Shown one piece after another: positions 37,201 through 49,029 of a DNA stretch of 64,000 nucleotides (positions within the stretch are counted from its first letter, which is position 1; each line of letters begins with the position of its first letter). The position numbers and the translations under genes were made by a program. The DNA is taken from contig OX637394.1 in assembly GCA_951799425.1 (NCBI GenBank), positions 42,581,642-42,645,641 of the forward strand, given 5' to 3'. The notes under the pieces were generated by a model that saw only the letters and a list, made by a program, of their open reading frames with translations, ran no database searches and had not been told where the DNA came from. The stretch is from Ilex aquifolium (lineage: Eukaryota; Streptophyta; Magnoliopsida; Aquifoliales; Aquifoliaceae).

Positions 37201-38975
37201 AACATACATTAAGTCACTAATATACATACACTCCATTCACATGTAGTGTTAACACAGGCTAATCCACCAAAATGAAAACACTAATCCCCCACAAATACAA
37301 ACACTAATATATAAAACACACTATTAAACAAACACAAATGCTAACACAACACACCAATCAGCATATACATACACACCCACACACCGTGATAACACGTACA
37401 AATGTTCCACAAACACACGAATAAAACAAACAAATAAACACAATAAAATACACTATTATAGAAACACAAACTAAAACATACACCAAAAAACACACAAATA
37501 CACTGATACACCAAGGAAACACAGACACACCAACGTACAAAATACATACAAACTTATCATTGTTCAAATTTTACAGGATTCATCACTAATCAAAGTAACA
37601 CTCACATATTGCACATTCAAGTTCGCTGGGACGTGTCAGTGATGCGCAGAGCACTTATGCTTTTGCTGAGTGTGTGTATTAACATTGTACGCGTTTTTGT
37701 GTATTAGTATGTGCATTTTTTACGTATTTGTATGTGTACATGTGTATATATATACTTTGATTTATTAGTGTGTTTAACTATGTGTGTAAGCATTGCATGC
37801 ATGGTTTAGTGTCTTAGTGTGTATGTATATTTTGGTGTATTAACATGTTTGTGTTTTTGATATATTAGTGTGTTTTGGTATATTAGTGTGTGTATGTATG
37901 TGTCCTTTTTTCATAACTTGAAAATTTAAAGATTTATCTAGAATACAACAATTAAATCAAGTTTTCTACTAGTAGTGAAAAACCACCACAACAAAATTAT
38001 TAAGAAAACAAATCATTAATATTTAAAAATGAAAGCTAGAGCATCTACTCAAAGATATCCAAAAGGAATAGTCATGTAAACATGCAAAAAACGAACCTAT
38101 ATGCTCTTCAAAAGTAGGTGCACAATTGTGTCACTTGAACCTGGATTAACATTGACAAAAAATCGTGTAGCTAGAACCAACATGGTGTATGATCTTCAAG
38201 CTTCAACATTAGTGTCTGTATAGCTCGAGAACTGCAAAAAATCTTAAACAAACGATTGAGATCGAAGACAATAATTAAGTATTTTAAAAAGAAAACGCTA
38301 AAAAAGTCATACCACAAAATCAATATCATAGACTACTCAAAGAAAAATTTACACATGTCACAAACTCGCCTGAAAGTAAATCTGCAACTCCTTGGATTAC
38401 TCCTTGACGAGCCTCCCAAATTTTAATAGTTTGGTCTTCCTCCACCATTTTAAGGTACTACGCACAATAAGCAATAGCACACATTGAATCATAGCAATAA
38501 CATATAAACACTCAAGCAAAAATCTACAACCGTTACAAGATCACCTAATAGTAAATCTGTAACTTCTTGGATTGTTGCTTTATGAGCCTCTCAAATTTCA
38601 ATAAGTTGGTCTTTCCTCCATCGTTTTAAGGTAGTATAACACTCCATAGGCAATATTAAACATCGAGTCATAGCAAAAAAATTTAAGAAATAAAATACTG
38701 TAAGCAAGTATGGCAACAGAGTAGTTATAGTAGGTTAGTCGTTCCTATTATAACTACTAATACACAAAAGTACATATACACAACGGTAATACACAAAAAC
38801 ACAAATACTAGTACACGTAAAAACACACAAACGAATACACAAAAACACAAATAAACACACAAATACACCAAAATGTACATTGTATTAACACGTACATTAA
38901 CACACCAAAAACATGCACACAAAAACAAATTAGTACAAAAATATACACACACGTGCACACACTATCACAAGGATA
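31255..38975. repeat. Array of ~2-kb AC-rich tandem units (array B)
   Basis: Four units are present, with the cataactt/aatttaaagatt anchor at 31956, 33911, 35953 and 37912 (periods about 1.96-2.04 kb). The last three correspond to the three units of array A. The first is more diverged and lies outside the segmental duplication. No gene is supported; the Cys/Val-rich frames are repeat translations. Confidence 0.85.
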
Positions 38976-41742
38976 AGAAAAATAGGGTAGGCTTAAAGCT
39001 AAACCCTTAAAATGATTTACTTAGTGTTATGCTTGGTCTATACTTGCTCCTCATATTAATATACTACCTAGTGGTTGTACCCCAAAACCTCTTTCTCATC
39101 AAAACCTCACTTTTTTTAAAATCAACTTGATCCATACCATTAAGAAAACATGCAAATCAATAAAACCAGCCGAAATCATACGCATATATAGAACAGCATA
39201 ATGCATTTAGTTTTTATCCACTTGAATCAGTACACTAACATAAACCCCACAGGACATACAAGTTTACTTTCGTTTGCACGTAACGCAATGTAAGAAATGA
39301 CACACATGAGCTACAAAACTTGTATAGGAATGAAATGAGTCATGCACGAGCTAAATTGCCCTCCCCAAGTGATATAACTAAATATGACTTGTAAGTATTC
39401 ATGATATTTATTACATGAAAATGTTTGAGTTTACTGTATCCAAAACTAGTGCTACAAGTTAATGGCCTCAGGACTCTTAAATAATTTAGGGATGAGTAAG
39501 AGGTAAATAGTATTTAAGACATGTTTGGTCACAAAAGTGGCAAAAGGAACCCGAAAATAAGAATTTTGAATAAATGGACTAAACGGTTGGCAGGACTAGT
39601 CGACCTATTGATACTGGCATCCTAACCAATGGTCAGCCGACGACTGGATATAATTCAAAAAACCAATTATCTTTTCTTATTTGAAATCCCCTGAAATCTA
39701 AATCATAAGCTATAATTCAAAAGCCAAACATTCCCCTTCACAAAATCATTCAAACAAAAACTTTACATGTAGAAACATTAAGTAAATCATGCATGTTTTT
39801 CAAAACCACATACTCCCCAACTCCCTTATATATATGAAAAATCAGATGACATGAAGTACTTAGGAAGTATTTTGAGCAGGAAAAAAAAAAGAGGTCACCA
39901 AAACACAACAAGAGCCACTTACCTTCCAAATAACAAAATTGCTCATGAACAAAATGGAAGTGACTGAAAGAGAAAAATGGAAAATCTAACCAAAATAAAA
40001 GAGATTATGTTAGTCAAAAAAATATGTAAAATCATTGCAGAGAAAATTGATAAACAGCCCTAGCAACTCGGATAGGTAGAAATGAAAGAAAAAAGAAACA
40101 AACCTTTTTATCAAGACTATAGGCATGGGACTTTTCAAACTTTTCTTGGCTGATTACTCGTTGCAATGCTTTTGGAAGTGTTGGCAGTTTGAGTACAGCA
40201 TGTAGCTACGAGTCAAGATAAGTCTCAAAGACATAAATCAATATCATAAAACATGATCAACAGAAAAACAGACTAAATGTTAGTTAAAAACAACATAAAA
40301 AACTCTGACTACAAAGGAAAAGTTGGTTGAAACCTCACACAATCACAACACTGGGATTCAAAAAACAAACAATGAGGATTCAGCTTAAAAGATGCAAAGA
40401 GTAACATTCACATATAAAAAGTTTTTCGTATTTCTAAGGTCTCTACATCTTAGAGTATGCTGCTTAATGGGCGATAAACAACTCCATCAAGAACCTCTAC
40501 TATGTCATTAGCCAGCTAAGTTAGTAACATGCAATCATCACAGTATGGAAGCAATTTGGCTCTCCTTAAAAAGGCAAGCATTAAGAAAAAGGTCCACAAA
40601 TACTATAGTCGATTGAAACATCTCATTTGGAAAAAAAAAAAGGAGAGGAAAAGGCACAAATCTCAATTTAAGAAACAAAATTATCAGCATCAAGAAATTG
40701 AAGAAACAAAATAATCGGCGAAAAGAAATTCAAGAAACACAACAATCAACAAAAAGAAATTCAAGAAACACAACAATCAACAAAAAGAAGTTCAAGAAAC
40801 AAAATTATTAGCAAAAATAAATTCAAGAAACAAAATAAATGAGTTGACACCGCAAGAAAGGGAAAAACATAAGAAACCAACACTTTACTTATTTTATTTT
40901 TTTTAAAGCAGAACGGCAATTATTGTTCATGTTTTGTTAGTTACAAGATTACAACATCATGATGTGTTAGCTGGGATGAAACTCCCTCTTTGTACATGAT
41001 GTATAGCTAGAAGATTATGACTGTAAGCTCAATACGACCAAGAAAAATGAACGGCTAACCAGCACTTTACTTATGGATAAAAGATCAACAATCAATTCTT
41101 GTTTTCAAGAAAATAGAAATATTTAAGCACTAAAAGCGATTGAACACAAGAAAGAAACCCTAAGAATCAAATTTAATAGGAAAAGATCAATTAATAACCC
41201 TAAAATAAAATTACCCTTGTAACAACAGAGCTGTAGAGAGACTTTGACGCCAATCACATTCCGTTACACAAAAGGGCTAGAAAGCATCCTCTCTGAACAC
41301 TTAGACAGAGATAGTAACTTGGAATAAGAAAAATTCGGCTCCATTAAATGACACCTTTCAAATCTCAAGTACTTCTTCGCACTTGGCCATAATTTGACAA
41401 TCCAGAGAAATCAAATCCTCATTATATATAAGCAGCCCACATATAATGCACAATAATTGCCAAAAATTCCTTGTAAAAATTCTATTTAAGAACAAGAAGT
41501 CAAGAACATCCTGGGGATTCTTCACCTTTCGGAGTTAACTAAACATTACTCGACTAAGTAAATGCTAAAAAGTGAGAACCATACAAAAACAAACAACAAA
41601 AACCCAAGACAAAGAAACAACAGATAACAAAAGATTTCAAAAATATTTAATCCACTCACCTTTCAAACAAGTTAGGACCATTAGAGAAAGCAATAGATAA
41701 AGAAAGCCGAGCGAGCAGAACATCTCTATAAATAATTTGGCA
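38976..41742. other. Noncoding block of copy B
   Basis: This is the partner of 5401-8206 and has no recognisable gene. The empty target of the gag-only LTR element lies near 41650 (atatttaatccactcacc). Confidence 0.6.
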
Positions 41743-42120
41743 ATGGCGGCAGAACAGTTTCTTTCGAGTAGGAAAACCCAAGATCATTGGCAAGGTGGTC
41801 CGCTTCAACGACCTGAGACCCTACGAAGAAGGCAAAGATCTCTTCGTCCCCCAATCGGAGATCAAATTCGATGGCCTTCGAACTCTCTATGAAGGCCAAG
41901 AGGTAGATTTTTTGGTTATTCATGAGGGTGAAAAGACCAAGGCCATCGATGTCACTGGGCCCAACGGAGCTCCAGTGACGAGAGGTGGCCGCGGTGGTTA
42001 TGGGTTTTGTAGTGGCGGCGGCGGCGGTGGGTATGGGTTTAATCGGAGGAATGGTAATTGCGACCGTGCCTGTCTCTACGAAGAAGGCGAAGATCATCAA
42101 ATCCGACAGCCTTCGAGGGA
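41743..42120 (+). pseudogene. Cold-shock-domain/glycine-rich protein pseudogene, copy B
   Basis: This copy is better preserved than the one at 12589. The cold-shock frame is open from at least 41795, with GKVVRFND, GKDLFVPQSEIKFDG, LRTLYEGQEVDF and KAIDVTGPNGAPV. A glycine-rich stretch with YGF words follows. The ATG at 41743 is one base out of frame with the domain, and the RNP1-like aromatic motif is absent. A tataaat lies about 16 bp upstream. It resembles plant CSP/GRP2-type RNA chaperones but probably makes no normal protein. After about 42110 the frame runs into GA-rich and intergenic sequence. Confidence 0.65.
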
Positions 42121-42284
42121 GAGAGTTTCAAAAACACAGAGACAGAGAGAGAGAGGCAGATGTTTTTTCCGTTGGGACTTGGGAGGTATATATGGTGTGT
42201 TTGGCTTGCATTGGGTTGGTTCGGGTCGGGCGGGTCCGGTTAAATTTTTAACCCAATTCAATCCAACCCAATGTAAAATTGTTA

Positions 42285-43213
42285 GGAAAAATTTCAGCCA
42301 CACCCCTCCTAATTTATTATATCTTCAAAGATACTTTCTCTATTATCAAAAACATCACTGACATCCCTTCTAATTTATATTTAAACATCACTAACACCCC
42401 TACCATTAAACTACCATTCCTAACAAAAAAAAATTCATCTAAAATACCAAAAATGCCCCTACATAAACCTCAAGTAATTTTTCTACATAAAATTTTATTA
42501 AAATTCTAGTCGATTAAAATTTATTTTTCTACATATTAAAATTTGAACCAATTAAAATTCGATTGAAGCTGATTAAATTTTATTTTTTTAACGTATTAAA
42601 ATTCGAGCTTATTAAAATTTATTTTTTATGTATTAAAATTTGAGTCAATTTGAACTCTACTCGAGTTATTAGTGCTGATTAAAATTCGCTTTCGAGTCGA
42701 TTAAAATTTATATTTTTTTACTTACTAAAATTCGTGTTAATTAAAATTCAATTTATTAAAATTTGAGTCAATTAAAATTTATATTTTTTTATGTATTAAA
42801 ATTTATGCCGATTAAAATTCAATGTGAGGTGATTAAAATTTGATTTGAGTTGATTAAAAATAATTTTTAATTGGCTCAAATAGATTTTTAATTATCCCAA
42901 ATTTTAATACGTAAAAAATATAATTTTTAATCGGCTCAAATTTTAATATGTAAAAAATTAAATTTTAATTAGCTTGAATCAAATTTTAATCAGCCCGAAT
43001 TTTAATACATAAAAAAAATTATAAAACAGAGGGGGTCTCATTGAAGATATACTTATCTAGAGAGGGTGTGAATGAAGTTTGTCCTCAAATATCATGGGCA
43101 ATTTAGTAAAATTACATTCTTATTAATATTTTTTATCTGACAGGGGGTGTCAGTGAAATTTCAGAAAATAGAGGGGTATCATAAACTAGAGGGGGTGTGG
43201 TTGAAAATTTTCC
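42285..43213. mobile_element. Foldback-like inverted-repeat element
   Basis: The left end (ggaaaaatttcagccacacc, 42285) and the right end (ggtgtggttgaaaattttcc, ending 43213) are inverted with few mismatches over about 30 bp. The interior is also roughly mirror-symmetric: left-arm words such as cgtattaaaattcgag and gattaaaattt face right-arm words such as aattttaatacgt and ttaatcggctcaaatttt. Copy A lacks it. No coding region is present and the target duplication is unclear. Confidence 0.6.
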
Positions 43214-44282
43214 ATAAATATATTTAACAGTAAAAAAAAAAATTCACTGTGCCCATCGCCGCAGATGGCCTAACCGTCAGAATTTCGAATAATCCTTAGA
43301 AATTGAGGTCCCAATAACACAACAAATAGACAACAATTATTTGGAAAATAAAATGTCCAAACCACCGCAACCCCAATGTAGTATTCAGAAAGAAAAATAT
43401 AGAAAATTTGGAGAGAGAGAATATGTTTCAGGTTTTCGACAATATCTTCCACCCCATGACCTCTCTGAATTCTAAATATATACATATATGTGTGTGTAGA
43501 GAGAGAGACAGACATAATGCATACCTGGAGGCGAAGAGGGTGAGGAAGAGATGCAAAAATAGGTTGGCTTTAACCCTAATTTGGTATTGTTTTAAGGGTA
43601 ATTGGGTAAAATTACCTTTATCCTGTTGTATGAAAAATTGGACCAGCTGAATCCCACTTGCTCCGTGGGTTTCAAAGCAAATGGGATTTGGGCATACTTT
43701 TACTACGGCCGATTTTTTCTTTGCCAACAATTATTCCAAGCTCTCTTGTGGATCCAAAACTAGGATACGTGGGGCCCAGACAAAACACACCCAATCCATT
43801 TGTGTTATCTACCTTTATCCTTCAAACCAAACATCCTCATAGGGGTGTGAAAACGTGCCAGTTAGATCATTTTTTGTCGGATTAATTTCGAGTTTGTGTC
43901 GAAAATTTCAAAACTCAAATCTAACATGTTTAATAATTGTGTCGAGATGTATAAACACTAACCTGATCTGGCCATTAAACATGTTACCCGAACCCAACAT
44001 GTTTGACATGTTTAATAAATAGGTTGTTTTTCAAGTTAACACACATAACATGATCTGTTTAACTTGTTTAACACACATGACATAGACTTGTTTAACACAC
44101 ATAACATGTTTCCACACCAGTTCATTACCGTTAAATACATCATTCAATTATTCATCTAAAATTTTAAATAATTTTTTTACAAATAATATATCATATCTCA
44201 TCAATAAAATTAACTAAAATGCATTTAAGTTTCAACCCAAAAATTAAAGCAAGAACTATACTAATATATTATCATAATAATG
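43214..44282. other. AT-rich DNA before the gypsy element
   Basis: No gene is visible. From about 43420 the sequence matches 13700-14565 of copy A. It has short GA and TG microsatellites near 43490-43510. Confidence 0.5.
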
Positions 44283-44664
44283 TGCACGAGTGAATCCCTA
44301 CAATGAATTGAGATAATGATGCGCGGAAGATCATAAATGATGAACCTAAAACAAAGGATCAGAAAAGGGGGGTCGGGTGCACCTGGCTAATCCCCTCCGA
44401 AGCTCAAGTCAGTCGGCATTGGAATCACGAGCACCATATATTTTCTATTTTCAAATTGTGTACCTTGGTCTAGCTTCTTAAAGGGTATTTATACATGGGT
44501 TTGCAATGATAGCAGTGCCCTTGAGTCACATATCAGAATTTAATGGCCTACACTCATATCCTAGCATCATGAGCGTCATCCCATCAAATCTTCTAATGAC
44601 TAGTCTTATCGGGTGAGTGAACCTTTGCTCGAGAAACGCTGAGCATTCATAGCCCATCCCCCGA
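44283..44664 (-). repeat. Truncated 3' LTR of the gypsy element
   Basis: It matches the start of the solo LTR at 14566 up to catcccccga, then diverges. About half the LTR (the U3 side), the polypurine tract and some interior are missing. Confidence 0.8.
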
Positions 44665-44799
44665 GGATGCACGGCCTCCCATTTGTTAATGCATTTCCCT
44701 TTCTCGTCTATTTCTTTATTCTGGTAAACAATGTTTTCTGAACTATATTGTGCATAGGATAAACTATTTATCAAACTCCGAGGCTCATTTAACTTTTGA

Positions 44800-45212
44800 A
44801 AGCACACAAGTATGGAGGTCTATCCCTCTTAGGGTCTTGCTTCTAACGACCGAGCCCGAGGCTCATGTTAAACTTTTTGAGGGCGGTGCTCTAAAGATGG
44901 AGACTTACCCCTCTCGGTGCCTTGTCCCTAACGACCGAGTCCATTGCTCGTGTTAAAATTGACAGGGCGGTGCTCCAAGGATGGAGGCTTACCCCTCTTG
45001 GGGCCTTGCCTCAAACGACCGAGCCAGTGGCTCGTGTTAAACTTTTCGAGGGTGGTGCTCCAAGGATGGAGGCTTATCCCTCTCGGGGCCTTACCCCTAA
45101 CGACTGAGCCCGAGGCTAGTGTTAAAATTTTTGAGGGTGGTGCTCCAAGGATGGAGGCTTACCCCTCTCGGGGCCTTGCCCCTAACGACCGAGCCCGTGG
45201 CTCGTGTTAAAC
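44800..45212. repeat. 84-85-bp tandem repeats downstream of integrase
   Basis: The word ggtgctc recurs at 44885, 44969, 45054 and 45139. Units contain gatggaggcttacccctct, ccctaacgaccgagcc and ggctcgtgttaaactttt. Between four and five units are present. Short + frames across it are shadows. Confidence 0.9.
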
Positions 45213-45232
45213 TTGAGATTTGGCTCTTGAAG

Positions 45233-46200
45233 TCAACTTAGTAGTAATATTTCTTCAAATTTGATGCATTCCACGGTCGATTTATATCTTTTTCGCCCAT
45301 GTCTTGTAGTCGATAAGCCCCCCATGCCTCCTACGACAATAATTTTAGATAGACCTTCCCAATTGGGGTCGAGCTTGCCGTCAGTGAATTCCCGAGTGTT
45401 GCCCACGACCTTGCGCAATACCAGGTCCCCCACCTGAAAACTTCTTGCTCGGACTTTCTTTTGATGTTGCCTGAACAACTCCCCTTGATACTTGGCAAGC
45501 TGTATAGATGTCAATTCCCTTTTTTCCTCAATCTGATCGAGATCCCTGGCTAAGGTTTGATCATTATTCCTTGAATCGAAGGCTTGACTTCATGTAGTCG
45601 AGAGCCCTATCTCCAAAGGTGTGACAACTTCGACCCCATATAACATAGCATAGGGAGTTTTCCCCGTAGAAGTCATGGGGGTGGTTCTATACGCCCATAG
45701 GACATTGAGCAGCTCCTCAGTCTATCTGTCCTTAGCTCTTTCCAACTTCTTCTTTATCCTAGCCAACGCTGTCTTATTGGAGACTTCCGCTTGCTCATTA
45801 CATTGAGGATATGCTTGGGTGGAATAATAGTTACGTATTCCGAATCCTAAGCAAAACTCCATAAATGGCCCACTGTTGAATTGGGTACCGTTGTCGGAGA
45901 CAATGGCTCGTGGGATGCCGAACCGAGTAATGATATTATGCCATACGAATTTCTTGGTTGTCACATCCCGAATACGGCCCAAGGGCTGGGCTTCAATCCA
46001 CTTCATGAAGTAATCAGTGGAGACTAAGAGGAATTTATTGCCTAGAGGAGCCCTCGACAGAGGCCCCACTATATCCATGCCCCACTGAGAAAATGGCCAA
46101 AGACTGGTCAAAGGGTTTAGGTCTCTTGTCAGCTGACGGATGATGGGGGCAAATTTTTTGCACTTATCACATTTTTGGACATATTTCTAGGCATCTTTCT
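45233..46200 (-). pseudogene. Gypsy integrase
   Basis: A zinc-binding remnant (CQKCDKCKKFAP, about 46180-46140) precedes the catalytic core at 46111-45722. There, Asp in MDIVGP, Asp in SDNGTQF and Glu in NEQAEVSN are all present, with the last two separated by exactly 35 residues. A C-terminal region with FQVGDLVLRKV and NWEGLSKI follows (45514-45233). An integrase would insert element cDNA. The core is intact but the domain is split by stops and frameshifts. Confidence 0.82.
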
Positions 46201-46209
46201 ACATATATG

Positions 46210-47320
46210 GCCACTAATACCTTTGAGACATCGTGCGGTGTACGAGGGATATCGCTCCCGTGTGACTTCCACAAACTCCCTCATGAACCTCGTACATCAA
46301 CGGTTCAACTTAATCCTTGGGAACAGAGAGTAAGTATGGTCCTGAGAAGGATCTCCTATATAGCTTATAATCGGGGGACATCCAAAATCTGGGAGCTTTC
46401 AATTTGACCTTCCTGGCTTCCTTGACATCCTCGAGGAGTGCCCCGTCCGTCAAATATTTGATTATGGGGTCCATCTAGCTCGATAATATATTCTGGGTGC
46501 GTGTCGACAATGCCTCCTCAGCATTTAAGTCCCTTATGCTCGGGCTTTCTAGGTAGTCAATGGTAATGCACCGAGTTACCTCTAAAGCCAAGATCGAGGT
46601 GAGGTAGGCTAATGCATCGGCGTGGCTATTGTGATCTCTCGAAATTTAGAACACCTCTATCTTTTCGAACCTCTTTATCCTCGACTTTGCTCTCTGGCAA
46701 TAGGCTTTCATCCTGCCATCCCGGACTTCAAAGACCCCATTAATTTGATTTACCACCAACTGGAAATCATAGAAAATATGAAGGTATCTAACCCAGACCA
46801 AGTACAAGATATCGAGACCAGCCAGTAGCATCTCATACTCGGCCTCGTTGTTAGATGTTTTAAATCCGAGTCTGATAGCTCACTCCACCGTAAATCCTCT
46901 CGAATTGGCCAAGATTACACCCACTCCTGCCCCCCTAGCGTTTCAAGGATCCATCTATATGCAAACTCCAAAGGTCACTGTGGTCGGAAGCTCCCAGCTG
47001 CATGGCCTACTTGGCAACTCGTCCAGACATATCCGCTTTATGAAGTATGGACTTTAGGGGCCGGTCCGTCAAGACCTCAATAGGATGGTCCTGGAAATAG
47101 TGTTTAAGCTTCCTTGCGGAGATGACCAAGGCTAGTATAAGCTTTTCCATTGGCGAATACCTGGTCTTGGCATCAAACAGGGTCTTGCTTACATACTACA
47201 CCGATCTCTGTACACTGTTGTGCTCCCTTACCAGAGCCCCACTGATCGCCCACTCTGAAATGGATAAATAGAGGTTCAAAACTTCGTCTGCTGCTAGAAT
47301 GGATAAAGTAGGACGAGACC
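46210..47320 (-). pseudogene. Gypsy RNase H region, degraded
   Basis: Between RT and integrase the - strand shows RNase H-like words such as HIDGS and SGRVAK, and a later stretch with VWVRYLHIFYDFQLVVNQING. Several in-frame stops interrupt it. Position supports the RNase H domain (possibly with a second RNase H, as in Tat elements), but boundaries cannot be set by eye. Confidence 0.5.
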
Positions 47321-48154
47321 TCAAAACTCCTTGATTCCTTTTAGGGCCCGATCACATTCTTTACCCCAGGATCCCTTCACTGCCCCCTTAAGCATGGTGA
47401 AGAATGACTTACATCTATCCAAGGACTTGGGGATAAACCGATTGAGAGCCGCTAGCATCCCGATTAAATTTTGTATGTCCTTGACGATCCTCGACCTCTG
47501 TATGTCATGCACGGCCTGTATCTGATCAGGATTGGCCTCTATGCCCCAATGAGTGACCAAATATCCCAAGAATTTGCCCAAGCTTACCCCGAATGCACAT
47601 TTCAAAGCGTTGAGCTTCAGGCCGTACTTTCGGAGCACGGCGAAGGTGACCCCGAGATCCCGAAGATGATCGGCTTTCACCTTGCGTTGATACGTGGTAC
47701 CGGCGTTTTTTAAATTGAACGACATCATCGTGTAACAATATATTCCTCGGGATGTGATAAACATCGTTTTCTCTTGGTCAAATTCGTGCAAGGGGGTCTG
47801 ATGATAACCTACTCGGGTATCCATAAACGTAATACGCTCATGTCCAATGGTCGTATTAACAAGTTGATCGACCTTTGGCAATAGGTACTCATCTTTGGGG
47901 CATACCTTGTTTACATATGTAAAGTCTACGCAAACCCGCCACTTCCCACCATTCTTCTTCGCACAAACCGTGTTGGACAGCCACTCGGAGAATTGGACTT
48001 CCCTAATTGGTCCAGCCCTGAGAACCCGATCCACCTCCTCGTCAACAGCCTGTACGTGATGAGGCGCCGAACTCCGAGCCTTTTGCTTCACAGGCTTGAA
48101 AGTTGGATCGACATGAAGCTGATGGCATATTACCTCGGGATTTATCCCCATCAT
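47321..48154 (-). pseudogene. Gypsy reverse transcriptase lacking the YxDD motif
   Basis: This 277-residue open frame starts with the RT entry words INPEVICHQLHVDP. It includes KWRVCVDFTYVNK, the first catalytic Asp (FMDTRVGYHQ) and SFNLKNAGTTYQR. It then jumps to KADHLRDLGVTFAVLRKYG, where the family normally has a stretch with the catalytic YxDD. The frame stays open across the gap, so this is a clean in-frame deletion of roughly 20-25 residues. The thumb region (FLGYLVTHWGIEANPDQ) follows. The enzyme cannot polymerise. Confidence 0.85.
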
Positions 48155-48524
48155 CTCCGTGGGGGTTCATGCAAAGACGTCGTCATTTCGACAAAGAAAG
48201 TTTACCATATTAAACCTCCCGATGCCCTCAAACGACGCCCCTATCAGAAAAAATATCTCCTCGTCCCCGAGATTTAGAAGGACCTTAACCAGAGCCTCCG
48301 TGGATCGATCGGCTGGGTCCGTCATGGGTTCATCAACACCCGCCTTACTGAACTGTGATTGCCTCGGGGTTACGCTCCTGGGACTTAGCGTTAACCCCAG
48401 TCTTCACCGCTACGTAAAAATAACTTTTTGATGATGCCTTATCGCCGCGCATTTCCATGACTCCCCTCGGCGTGGGGAATTTTATCTTCTGGTGATAAGA
48501 CGAGTTCACCGCCTTCATATTGTG

Positions 48525-49013
48525 TTACCACGTTTTTTCCATTATAGCATTGTATGGGGAGTCAGAGTCTATAACCACAAATTCAAATGGGATTATGACA
48601 ATCTGGGCAGTGACCATGAGGGTAACCTTTGCGAGTGGAAGGGCATACGAACCGTTGAATTCTACGAGAGGGGTTTTCACGAGATTCAAGTCTTTCTGAG
48701 TGAAGTCCATTTTACAAAAGAGCATGTCGTACATTACCTCGGATGAACTTCCCGAGTCAACAAGGATCCTTTTCACACCGTATTTCTCAATTCGGAGGGT
48801 GATCACCAGGGCATTTTCATGCGGGAGGGCCAATCTAGCCATATCGGCATTGAAAAAATGAATGGCCTCGACATCAAGCCAAGGTCTTTTAGACGATTGC
48901 CTCCCAAACCTATTTTCCTCTACCTTCATGACTTGTGCAACCTTCTGGAGGTCGGCTCGGAGTGAATTGTAAGTTGGTTTATCCACCGTGCATGCGTGTA
49001 TTACTTCGATCAT
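48525..49013 (-). pseudogene. Gypsy aspartic protease
   Basis: The frame of 162 residues contains the active-site word ILVDSGSSSEVMY near residue 83, then LVEFNGSYALPLAKVTL and a C-terminal PYNAIMEKTW that resembles the YNAILG-type end of retroviral-like proteases. It would process gag-pol. It lies between gag and RT as expected. Confidence 0.7.
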
Positions 49014-49029
49014 GGTTGTCGCTTCTCAG

